In this document: positions 34,490 to 41,867 of the stretch, piece after piece
Layout: the number at the start of each line of letters is the position of its first letter
Position numbering within the stretch: position 1 is the first letter of the stretch
Source: Anaerolineae bacterium
Lineage (GTDB): Bacteria; Chloroflexota; Anaerolineae; Aggregatilineales; Phototrophicaceae
DNA length: 64,000 nt
Direction: 5' to 3'
NCBI GenBank assembly: GCA_022820665.1
Contig: JAJEFB010000049.1
Span: 124,001 to 188,000, forward strand
Notes under the pieces: model-generated
Database searches by the model: none
Told to the model about the DNA's origin: nothing
The model's input: only the letters and a program-made list of their open reading frames with translations
Made by a program: the position numbers and the translations under genes

Positions 34490-35308
34490 TCAGAGCAGGC
34501 CCGCTCCCCGCAAGAACTGGATGCTGCCGGGCAAGTCCTGAGATGTCTGTCGCGTGCGTTCGGGGTTGCCTATTGTTTCAAAGCTTTCCAAGACCAACCA
34601 ACCGTCGAATGCCGTCTCGGCCAAAGTCTCGCCGATCGTAGAGAATGGCAGAAGTCCCTGCCCGGGCAGCCGCCGGTTGTTCTCTGACAGGTAGATAACG
34701 CTGATGTCGTCATTGTGCTCTCGCAGCGCAGTCACCAGATTTTCTTCTTCCAAAGCCATGTGATAAAGATTTGCGGCGACGGTGATCTTGGGATGATTGT
34801 CGACCTGGCGCCGGAAATGCGCGGCTTGATCAAGCCGCGTGATGAACGATGTTTCGTAATGGTTGAGCGGTTGCAGCGCCAGCCGAACGTCCATGGCGTC
34901 GCAAAGATCAGAGACACCGCGCAGCAGCCAAATCAGCAACTCTTTTTGCAATTCCATCGGGGACGCGTAAGGGGTTAAATCCGGCAGATCTGTTTCGCCG
35001 CACTGCGGCGCAAAGGTGACATAATCCGCTTGCAGATCGAGCGCGCAAGTGAGCGCCTCTCGCAAGGCATCGACGGCTCCCGCGCGCCGCGCCGCGTCCG
35101 CCGACAAGCAGCCATCTTGCCGCCCCATATTGATGCCGCTGGCTTTGATACCGTTAGCGTCCAGCGCTTCGGCGATCCGCGGCAAACGCGCGTCGAGATC
35201 CACAGCGGGGAATTCGACGGCGTCAAACTTCAATTGCCCGGCCGCGGCAAGGCGTTCCTTTACTGTTTTGCCCGGCAGCAAGCCTTCCTGAATGGAGAGC
35301 TTCGACAT
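34490..35308 (-). CDS. Sugar phosphate isomerase/epimerase-like TIM-barrel protein with altered metal site
   Basis: The 272-residue protein has the AP-endonuclease-2/xylose-isomerase-like barrel pattern (ADYVTFAPQCG, RLALQPLNHYETSF, VAANLYHMALEEENL, ENNRRLPGQGLLPF, GWLVLESFE). The metal ligands expected from the family are mostly changed. Gln146 stands where Glu is usual (LEPLN), Asn180 where Asp precedes the YHM His, and Tyr206/Glu209 where the HxxD pair before NRxxPGxG is expected. Only the final Glu (about 241) and His183 remain. It may be inactive, bind a different metal or have another role. It starts 3 bp after the MoxR stop and is probably its operon partner. Confidence 0.75.
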   Translation of the reverse strand: MSKLSIQEGLLPGKTVKERLAAAGQLKFDAVEFPAVDLDARLPRIAEALDANGIKASGINMGRQDGCLSADAARRAGAVDALREALTCALDLQADYVTFAPQCGETDLPDLTPYASPMELQKELLIWLLRGVSDLCDAMDVRLALQPLNHYETSFITRLDQAAHFRRQVDNHPKITVAANLYHMALEEENLVTALREHNDDISVIYLSENNRRLPGQGLLPFSTIGETLAETAFDGWLVLESFETIGNPERTRQTSQDLPGSIQFLRGAGLL

Positions 35309-35311
35309 GGT

Positions 35312-36313
35312 CTAGCTCGCTTTCCTGGGCACCGACTTCAGGACGTCGGCAATGAGATCGTCGGTTCGCAGCCCTTCGGCTTGCCCTTCGAAGTTGAGCA
35401 GGATACGGTGGCGAAGGGCGGCCGGGGCGACCGCGCGCACATCATCGAAGGAAACATTATAGCGTTCTTCCAGCAAAGCATTAATCTTGGCGCCGATTAT
35501 TAGCGCTTGCGCGCCGCGCGGGCTAGCGCCGTAACGGGCATAATCGCGCAGCATTTGCGTGGCTTCTGGGCTTTCGGGATGGGTGGCGACGATGATACGC
35601 GCAACGTATTCGCTGACGTGGGACGGTATCGGCGCGCTAAGGGCAAGCTGCCCCATGCCAATCACTTGTTCGCCGTCCGCGACTTTCTCCGCTTGGGGCA
35701 TTTCGACGCCGGTGGTGCGATCCAGGATCGTGACCAGGTCGTCGACGCTGGGGAACTTGACATCAACCTTGAAAAGAAAGCGGTCGAGTTGCGCCTCCGG
35801 CAGGGGGTAAGTGCCTTCCATTTCCAGCGGATTCTGTGTTGCCAGCACAAAGAAGGGCATGCGCAGGTCGTATCGGCGTCCGGCGACGGTGACCGTCTTT
35901 TCTTGCATGGCTTCCAGCATGGCGGATTGGGTTTTGGGCGTGGCGCGGTTGATCTCGTCCGCCAGCACCAGATTGGCAAAGATAGGACCAGCCTGGAAGC
36001 GAAACTCGCGGCGACCGTCTTCCGTTTCCTCCAATATGTCAGTGCCGACAATATCGGCTGGCATCAAATCGGGCGTAAACTGGATGCGGGAAAACTTGAG
36101 ATCGAGAACATCGCCCAAGGTGCGGATGAGCATGGTTTTGCCTAAGCCGGGCACCCCTTCCAGCAAGGCGTGCCCGCCCGCCAAGACACAGATGATGGCG
36201 CTGCGCACGACCTCGTGCTGACCGACGATGACTTTACCCACTTCCGCTTCAATGTTGCGGGCGATTTCTCCAAATTTCTCTAAACCGATTTCCGCTGTAT
36301 TCGCCTGGCTCAT
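35312..36313 (-). CDS. MoxR-family AAA+ ATPase
   Basis: The 333-residue protein has Walker A GVPGLGKT, Walker B LVLADEIN, sensor 1 ATQNPLEMEGTYPLPEAQLDRF and the MoxR lid domain. MoxR ATPases act as chaperones that insert cofactors or metals, usually with a VWA-domain protein and a DUF58 protein encoded next door. Neither partner is present here; instead a TIM-barrel protein follows 3 bp downstream. That makes the operon atypical. The upstream secreted metallopeptidase gene ends 92 bp before it on the same strand and may belong to the same transcript. Confidence 0.88.
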   Translation of the reverse strand: MSQANTAEIGLEKFGEIARNIEAEVGKVIVGQHEVVRSAIICVLAGGHALLEGVPGLGKTMLIRTLGDVLDLKFSRIQFTPDLMPADIVGTDILEETEDGRREFRFQAGPIFANLVLADEINRATPKTQSAMLEAMQEKTVTVAGRRYDLRMPFFVLATQNPLEMEGTYPLPEAQLDRFLFKVDVKFPSVDDLVTILDRTTGVEMPQAEKVADGEQVIGMGQLALSAPIPSHVSEYVARIIVATHPESPEATQMLRDYARYGASPRGAQALIIGAKINALLEERYNVSFDDVRAVAPAALRHRILLNFEGQAEGLRTDDLIADVLKSVPRKAS

Positions 36314-36405
36314 TTATGTTTGCCTTGATCCCTCGTTGGTGGCAGTGGCAGGAATTATAAGCCATAACGCCGTTTTTCGTGAGGTGCTTGTCGCGGGTTG
36401 AGCCT

Positions 36406-37656
36406 TCAATTGTCCAGTGCCAGCAGCGCCAGCGCCGGTTCCACCCGGGGCGCGGCGCTGATGCGCGTTTCGTTTTCGCCGACCTGCGCCATACAATGCG
36501 ACGTCTCGGCGACCCAGCAAAGCCCGTCGTCGGAAACCTGGCGATAGCGCTTTTCCAGCAGACGCCGATAGCCGCGGGCGAATTCCTCGGCGTCATGCGG
36601 CGAATCCCATTTTTGGTACAGCACCCATATCAACCGGTCATCCGCTCCGTTAGTGAATATTCGCATGCGGTCGCCGCCCCATCCACTGGCGAGAACATTA
36701 GCCTGGTACGCGGCGAGATAAACTTCCAAATGCTGGCGCAAGAAGAATTCGCCGACGGGTCCGTCATAGGCTTTTTGCCACTCGGCGCCGACAATTTCGT
36801 CCAGATCAGGCATGTTTACGGGCATTGCGCCTTCCCCGGCCAGATAGAGTTGCGGATGGTAGATTTGTTCGGTTGTTTGCGGTGGGTTGTCGCGAAGCGC
36901 TTGGTTGACGCCTTCCCAACCGAGCGCGGCGACGACATCCGCAATGAAGTGAAACCCCTGTCGATAGGGGAACTCTATCGTATCAATGATAACGGGCGGT
37001 ATTTCCGGTTCGGAATCGGGTTCACGAACCGCGGAAAAGGCGCGATTGACGGCATCCGGGTCCACGTCGTACAGGTGTCGTAAGAAGTCGTGCATGATGT
37101 AATCGGCATCGCCTTCGAATAGCGCGTGTATTGCCAGGCGGCGATCGCGGTCGTCTTCCTTATTGGCATCGTCAATGATTCGTTCCAGGTCGAAGTGCTG
37201 ATCTTGAAGGGCATGAACGAATTCGTGAGCATAAATTACCTGCTGAGGGATCGGCAAGACGTCGCGGGCGCCATCCTCGGGGCGGAGGACAATATTGACA
37301 CTGCCGTTGACGATATCGTAATAACCACCAATCCAGGTTAACCAGAAATCTTGCAGAACAGTTTTCAGATCCAGCCCCGGCGGAGCGAGATCAAGCGCCT
37401 GCAGAAATACCAGATCGCTTTGGAGCTGCTCCGGCGGGTAGTCCTCGAGAAAACGACGCTTTAGGAAAGCCTTGAGTTCGCTCTGTGAAGGAAAGGTCAA
37501 AGGCGCTTCTGCCAACAGATCCAATTCTCGCCGTTTAATGACCTGCTGTTGAATTTCCAGGAGTTGCTCGCGCATCGCCTCGGCGACAGCGTCTTGCGCG
37601 GAGGCAGGCGTTACGGCGAAAAGCAAGAGCAGCGCGATGAACAAGAGCTTGGGCAT
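36406..37656 (-). CDS. Secreted putative zinc metallopeptidase (HExxH)
   Basis: The ATG at 37656, with AGG 5 nt upstream, gives 416 residues. It starts with a signal peptide (about 1-20, ending ASAQ). A gluzincin-like zinc motif is present: H144-E145-x-x-H148 (AHEFVHALQDQHFD), with a likely third ligand Glu181 in LFEGDADYIMHD, 33 residues further on. The rest matches no family that I recognise with certainty. Conserved tryptophans and a paired Cys segment (LCWVAETSHCM) near the C-terminus suggest a folded extracellular protein. A protease role is inferred from the motif only. Confidence 0.65.
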   Translation of the reverse strand: MPKLLFIALLLLFAVTPASAQDAVAEAMREQLLEIQQQVIKRRELDLLAEAPLTFPSQSELKAFLKRRFLEDYPPEQLQSDLVFLQALDLAPPGLDLKTVLQDFWLTWIGGYYDIVNGSVNIVLRPEDGARDVLPIPQQVIYAHEFVHALQDQHFDLERIIDDANKEDDRDRRLAIHALFEGDADYIMHDFLRHLYDVDPDAVNRAFSAVREPDSEPEIPPVIIDTIEFPYRQGFHFIADVVAALGWEGVNQALRDNPPQTTEQIYHPQLYLAGEGAMPVNMPDLDEIVGAEWQKAYDGPVGEFFLRQHLEVYLAAYQANVLASGWGGDRMRIFTNGADDRLIWVLYQKWDSPHDAEEFARGYRRLLEKRYRQVSDDGLCWVAETSHCMAQVGENETRISAAPRVEPALALLALDN

Positions 37657-37801
37657 GGCCTGTCCTGTGAGAAGGGACGTTGACGAGCGGTGCAAGTGAC
37701 AGCTTATCTTAGCGCAGTTGAGCGCTTTTGCGAAGGTTGCAAAGAACAAGCGCTGTCGACATGCTATACTGGAATGATTGGGGGGTCTATAAGTAAAAGC
37801 A

Positions 37802-38884
37802 ATGTCCGACGAAGCAAAGCGAAGGCTGTGGCGGGATAACTATGCCATGCTGATGCCGGCCAATCCGAGCAAGGACGAAAAATCACGGCTCGGTTTTTAT
37901 ATTGACTGGCTGGGGGAAACCAAGCGCAGTTGGTATCAGCCGGATCTGCAAGCCTATCGGGACTATCTGCTATTCGAACGGACGCGCGTCGACAAAAAGG
38001 GGGCGCGCAAATCCGCCATTTTGTCGCCGCAAACCGCGCTGGCGCATTTGGCAACGATTCGCGGACGCTATGCCGCGCTAACCCGCAGCAACGAGATGCG
38101 CGACCTCCTCTTTGAATTAGTCAATCCTGATGACAGCGAAGCCGAGCAGCGCGCCATGGTTGACGAGTACTTCATCCGCATGATGAATGACGTGCACCCG
38201 GCGTCCGCTCCGGTCAAGCTGGTCGCCAAGCAGGACATTGCCGATAGCGAGCACCTGCGCCTCAAGCCCTATCAGGTCGGCGCCTTGATTCAAGCGCCGG
38301 GCATCGCCAATCTGCGCGGGCTGCGCGATACGGCGCTGATAACCTTGATGGTCTGCACGGGGATACGCGCGGCGGAAGCGGCGGCGCTGCGAGTCGACGA
38401 TCTGCGGCAGCGTTTGGGCGGCGAACTATCATTGCGCGTGCGCGAGGGCAAGGGAGCGAAGCAGCGTCTCATCCCCTATGGTCCGCTCAATTGGTGCCTT
38501 ATGTATGTTGATGCCTGGCTGGGGAGCGCGAGGATCAACGGCGGCTTCGTCTTCCGGGGCATTCGGCGCGGCGGTAAAACCGTGCGCCCGACTGGCATCG
38601 GCGCCTGGACGGTCAACGATATCATGAATTGCTATGCCATCAGCATTGACGGGGCTTTACGCGTTGTGAAGCCGCATGATCTGCGCCGGACTTACGCGCG
38701 CAACGCCTACGACTATGGCATGGATCTGGAGCGGATTCGGCAAAACCTGGGGCATACCAGTCTGCAAACCACGCAGACCTATATCGGCGAGTTGGATGGC
38801 CGCGACCGTCATCCGCCCAATATGTTCAGTCCGCCGCATGATCCGTATAGCCTGGCGCTGCTGACCGGTAGCGAGATTGGCTAG
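37802..38884 (+). CDS. Tyrosine recombinase (phage-integrase family)
   Basis: The 360-residue protein has a SAM-like core-binding domain (about 20-130) and the catalytic domain with the full residue set: Arg189 (CTGIRAAE), a beta-hairpin Lys (217 or 220, GKGAKQR), H292-x-x-R295 (PHDLRRTY), His318 (NLGHTSLQTT) and nucleophile Tyr327 (QTYIGE). Such enzymes integrate mobile DNA or resolve chromosome dimers. Its ATG has no good ribosome site and lies about 35 bp after a TATACT box, so a short leader is likely. No attachment repeats or phage genes were seen nearby, so its role is open. Confidence 0.87.
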   Translation: MSDEAKRRLWRDNYAMLMPANPSKDEKSRLGFYIDWLGETKRSWYQPDLQAYRDYLLFERTRVDKKGARKSAILSPQTALAHLATIRGRYAALTRSNEMRDLLFELVNPDDSEAEQRAMVDEYFIRMMNDVHPASAPVKLVAKQDIADSEHLRLKPYQVGALIQAPGIANLRGLRDTALITLMVCTGIRAAEAAALRVDDLRQRLGGELSLRVREGKGAKQRLIPYGPLNWCLMYVDAWLGSARINGGFVFRGIRRGGKTVRPTGIGAWTVNDIMNCYAISIDGALRVVKPHDLRRTYARNAYDYGMDLERIRQNLGHTSLQTTQTYIGELDGRDRHPPNMFSPPHDPYSLALLTGSEIG

Positions 38885-38893
38885 GGCATCGCG

Positions 38894-40408
38894 ATGCGAA
38901 ATTTGCTGACGATGATCTTGATATTCTTCACTGCTGTCGCTTCGCTGGGACAGGAAGCGATATACTGGCCCGAGCATGAAGGCATGACGCGCGCTCGCTG
39001 GAGCCCCGACGGCAAATTCATCGCCACCTGGGGCGAGGGTCCGCTAGCACGGATTTGGCGCGACCACGACGGCTCGCTGGCGCTGGAAATTGACCATAGC
39101 GAGCTTGAATGGGTATTGCCCGGAGGCGAGGCGCTCTCGCGGCCCAAATTACGCGGCCTGCGCATGGTATTTTGGTCTCTCGACGGCCAATACATAATGA
39201 CTCAGGCAATCGTGGCGGACAAGCTCATTTTTCAACATGCCTGGGATGTGAATACGCACGAAGAGGTGTATTCGCACTTGTGGGGCAGGGTCGAACATTT
39301 CGTTTGGGACATAGAAAAGCTGCACGAGCTTGTGGGGAAGGCGACATTAGTCGCAAGCTGGTATCGCAATTCGATGTCCTTCCTCAATACCGACTCTGCC
39401 TCATCGACTTTCGGGCAAACGGTGGCCAACATAGATTTCGGAGAACTCGTCACTTGGGAAACGGGTAGCTGGAATAAAACCAAAGATGAAGCCCTCCTCC
39501 GTCTACACACCAGCTGGCACACCGGCTGGCGGAGACCTTGCGACGCCTGCGAGATGTATTTCACTCTCATTGACGCCGATCTAAAGTCGTCGACATTCGG
39601 AGAAATCCTGTGGCGGTCCGAGGCGGTGCAAGAGGCAAGCGCGCATATCTGGCCCAATGGGCGCGGCTTGCTAGTTGTCTCGCGGATTGATTCGGTTGAA
39701 GTATGGGATCTCAACCGCGAATCCGAGGGCTTCGGCATGCGGCTGGCACGACTGGAGTTCGGCGAAGCAAGGCACTATGACATACTGTACGACGAGAAAA
39801 ATCAGCGTCTCATCGTCGTGCGGCTGGCCATTGTCGAGCAGCATCGCGAATCATATCTGGACTGGGAACGTTGCGTCGTCAACGCATGTGAGTTTGTCGC
39901 CGCTGTCTTCGATATCGATATCGAGTCCGTCGCTTTCGGCCAGCGGCTGCTAGAAATCCGGCATCCCTACCGACTGAAAGAAGAGAAATCTGAAGGGGGA
40001 TACAGTGACCTAAACAGAGTGCGTTTGAATCAATCAGCGACGCAAGCTCACTTTTATACTCTCCGGTCAATTCTCAGTAGCGGAGTCGTTCGTCTGAATG
40101 ACGAGGTGGCGGCATACGATCTAGTCACAGGCGATCCTGTTGACGCACGTCACCGCTTGCCCGCGGCGGCGTTCTATCGGGAACGCAATGGCGTGGTCGA
40201 AAAGCCGCCCGCTGGCATGGAACTCGGTTTTGATCGAGAGTGGTGGTATTGGGATGCTTTAGCAGTCAATCCTGCCGGCAACAAGATTATGTTTCGATTA
40301 GTTAGCAACGATGCCCGCGCCGACGATTACTGGCTTATGCAAAACCTCGAAACCGGCGAATATTTCTTCCCGCCGGATACATGGTCCGATACAGTCTTTC
40401 AGGGCTAA
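38894..40408 (+). CDS. Secreted propeller-like protein of unknown function with SxxFG repeats
   Basis: The 504-residue protein starts with a signal peptide (about 1-20, ending SLGQ). The opening (MTRARWSPDGKFIATWGEGPLARIWR) resembles a WD40 blade. Four segments share a pattern S-x-x-FG-x-x-L/V-x-x-I, some ending FGE: SSTFGQTVANIDFGE, SSTFGEILWRSEA, SEGFGMRLARLEFGE and SVAFGQRLLEIRHP. Each follows a predicted strand, so they may mark blades of a propeller. A CDAC pair is present near the middle. It starts 10 bp after the recombinase stop on the same strand. Function is unknown; the family was not recognised. Confidence 0.7.
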   Translation: MRNLLTMILIFFTAVASLGQEAIYWPEHEGMTRARWSPDGKFIATWGEGPLARIWRDHDGSLALEIDHSELEWVLPGGEALSRPKLRGLRMVFWSLDGQYIMTQAIVADKLIFQHAWDVNTHEEVYSHLWGRVEHFVWDIEKLHELVGKATLVASWYRNSMSFLNTDSASSTFGQTVANIDFGELVTWETGSWNKTKDEALLRLHTSWHTGWRRPCDACEMYFTLIDADLKSSTFGEILWRSEAVQEASAHIWPNGRGLLVVSRIDSVEVWDLNRESEGFGMRLARLEFGEARHYDILYDEKNQRLIVVRLAIVEQHRESYLDWERCVVNACEFVAAVFDIDIESVAFGQRLLEIRHPYRLKEEKSEGGYSDLNRVRLNQSATQAHFYTLRSILSSGVVRLNDEVAAYDLVTGDPVDARHRLPAAAFYRERNGVVEKPPAGMELGFDREWWYWDALAVNPAGNKIMFRLVSNDARADDYWLMQNLETGEYFFPPDTWSDTVFQG

Positions 40409-40444
40409 CAGTCAGCCAATCGAGCAGCATGGCCAGGGCGCGCC

Positions 40445-41194
40445 TCAAGCGCTCGCCGCCGCCTCGTCCGCGGGGACTTCGACTTCGATCGCTTGTTGGA
40501 TCAACTGGCGGAAATGCGGCTCCTGTAAAGCGCCGGGCTGCATGAAGATCAGCTTGCCCGCTTTGAAGACCGCGATGGTAGGAATGCTGCGAATCTGGAA
40601 GAGCTGGCTGAGCGCGGGGTTGGCATCGGTATCGACCTTGACCACGCGGATCTGACCGGCGTATTCCGCGGCCAGTTTGTCCAGGATCGGCGCCACCATG
40701 CGGCAGGGACCGCACCATTCCGCCCAAAAATCGACCAGAACCGGCATCTCGTGCGAGGCGAGGATGGCTTCTTTTTCGAAGCTGGCGTCGGTTACCTCCA
40801 TCGGTTTGTCCAGGGCGGGCGCCGTCTCTTGCGCTTCGTCTGTTTGCTCGTTCTCGGCTTCTGGCGGCAGATCGGCGGAAATGGCATCCTGCAACTGACT
40901 GAGGTAATCGGGCAGGTCGCTGGCCCAGGGGCGGGAACGCCGAAACCGGACTTCACCGCGATAAAGTCCAATTAACAGCGCACGGTTCTGATAATCGAAA
41001 AGCTCGCTCAACTTGCCAAACATGGTCGGATCGACCTGCCCGAAGAGGATGCCCTCTTCTTCGTCAGCCGCTTTGTCAAAAGCGGTTTTGAAGTCGCTTC
41101 GCAGCTTGTCGCTGCCATTGGAGATCAAAACCAGCGCAGCGGAGTCGCCGATATATGTTTTGAAGTTGCTGTCGGTGAGGTTTGTGATTGGCAT
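40445..41194 (-). CDS. Two-domain thioredoxin (N-terminal domain without active-site cysteines)
   Basis: The C-terminal half (about 132-240) is a classical thioredoxin with W160-C-G-P-C164, the cis-Pro segment SIPTIAVF and the helix before the active site intact. The N-terminal part (about 1-105) also reads like a thioredoxin fold (LTDSNFKTYIGDSAALVLISN) but has no CxxC, so it is probably a structural or partner-binding domain. An acidic Glu/Asp-rich linker (108-128) joins them. No signal peptide is present, so the protein should be cytoplasmic. The toxin-antitoxin pair lies upstream and the propeller-like gene is convergent. Confidence 0.85.
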   Translation of the reverse strand: MPITNLTDSNFKTYIGDSAALVLISNGSDKLRSDFKTAFDKAADEEEGILFGQVDPTMFGKLSELFDYQNRALLIGLYRGEVRFRRSRPWASDLPDYLSQLQDAISADLPPEAENEQTDEAQETAPALDKPMEVTDASFEKEAILASHEMPVLVDFWAEWCGPCRMVAPILDKLAAEYAGQIRVVKVDTDANPALSQLFQIRSIPTIAVFKAGKLIFMQPGALQEPHFRQLIQQAIEVEVPADEAAASA

Positions 41195-41232
41195 GTGTGA
41201 TTCTCGCGTCGCTCCTCTATAGAACCAGTCGT

Positions 41233-41472
41233 TTACCTATCTTTGATTGCGGACGGTGCTTCCCGTTCGAGTTGTTGTGTCTCGGCTTCCCGCTCAGCCG
41301 CGATCTCGGCATCCATCTGCGCCAAAACTTCCTCGCTGAAATCGGCGATGACCTGGGGTTTGCCGTTCTCATCATAGGTCGTGATGCGATAGGTGCCGGG
41401 CTTGGCTGTGCCCGCGGCGATTTCCGCAGCCTGCTTTGCGCTCTTAAGGAGGCTCTTGCCAAACTCGCTCAT
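41233..41472 (-). CDS. Putative antitoxin of the RelE/HigB-like module
   Basis: The 79-residue protein starts MSEFGKSLLKSAKQAAEIAAG, the N-terminal pattern common in antitoxins encoded after RelE-type (PF06296-like) toxins. The helix-turn-helix normally found next is absent; instead there is a beta-rich segment (TYRITTYDENGKPQVIADF) and an acidic helical tail. The ATG at 41472 has GGAG 10 nt upstream, and a GTG at 41481 is an alternative. Its start overlaps the toxin gene by 29 bp, the order toxin then antitoxin as in HigBA. Without a visible DNA-binding domain, autoregulation may rely on another protein. Confidence 0.6.
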   Translation of the reverse strand: MSEFGKSLLKSAKQAAEIAAGTAKPGTYRITTYDENGKPQVIADFSEEVLAQMDAEIAAEREAETQQLEREAPSAIKDR

Positions 41473-41812
41473 GCTGTTCACTCTCCGTAAACTCGCAGTA
41501 TCGTCGATATTGTATTCCTGAAAGTATTTTCTCCCACTCCGTCAAGTCACCTTTACTGCCCTTGCTATATACATTAAGCAAGAAGACAGGTAAATCGACC
41601 CCTGAGTAGAAAGTAATCACGCGATAGCCACCGCTTTTGCCTCGGCCTCTGGCAGGAATTCTGACTTTGCGGGCGCCCCCGGTTCCCGACACAACATTGC
41701 CAGCGCTGGGATTGTTAGCCACTACTAATTTGATTAGGTCGATTTCCTGTTCGGATAGCCCCAACTTCTTTGCTCGGCGAACAAACTCATCCGTTTCGAT
41801 TACTGTATGCAT
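41444..41812 (-). CDS. RelE/HigB-like toxin
   Basis: The 122-residue protein matches the RelE-like toxin pattern: MHTVIETDEFVRRAKKLGLSEQEIDLI, then NPSAGNVVSGTGGARKVRIP, then GYRVITFYSGVDLPVFLLNVYSKGSKGDLTEWE. Toxins of this type cleave mRNA on the ribosome. The C-terminal tail after EWEKILSG is longer than usual because the frame runs into the antitoxin start. A promoter with TTGCAT and TACACT 17 bp apart lies directly upstream, with the palindrome GTGTACAC over its -10 box. Confidence 0.72.
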   Translation of the reverse strand: MHTVIETDEFVRRAKKLGLSEQEIDLIKLVVANNPSAGNVVSGTGGARKVRIPARGRGKSGGYRVITFYSGVDLPVFLLNVYSKGSKGDLTEWEKILSGIQYRRYCEFTESEQHERVWQEPP

Positions 41813-41825
41813 ATCACTCTATCAA

Positions 41826-41854
41826 AGTGTACACGCTGGATATAGCAAATGCAA
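41826..41854 (-). promoter_or_regulatory. Promoter of the toxin-antitoxin pair
   Basis: On the minus strand TTGCAT (41854-41849) and TACACT (41831-41826) are 17 bp apart. GTGTACAC (41827-41834) overlaps the -10 box and could be the autoregulatory site. Confidence 0.5.
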
Positions 41855-41867
41855 TCACCGAGCGTCT

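Noticed and set aside
37750..40410. Prophage or integrative element around the tyrosine recombinase
   Set aside because: No phage, relaxase or excisionase genes and no flanking direct repeats or tRNA were seen, so the recombinase is reported alone.
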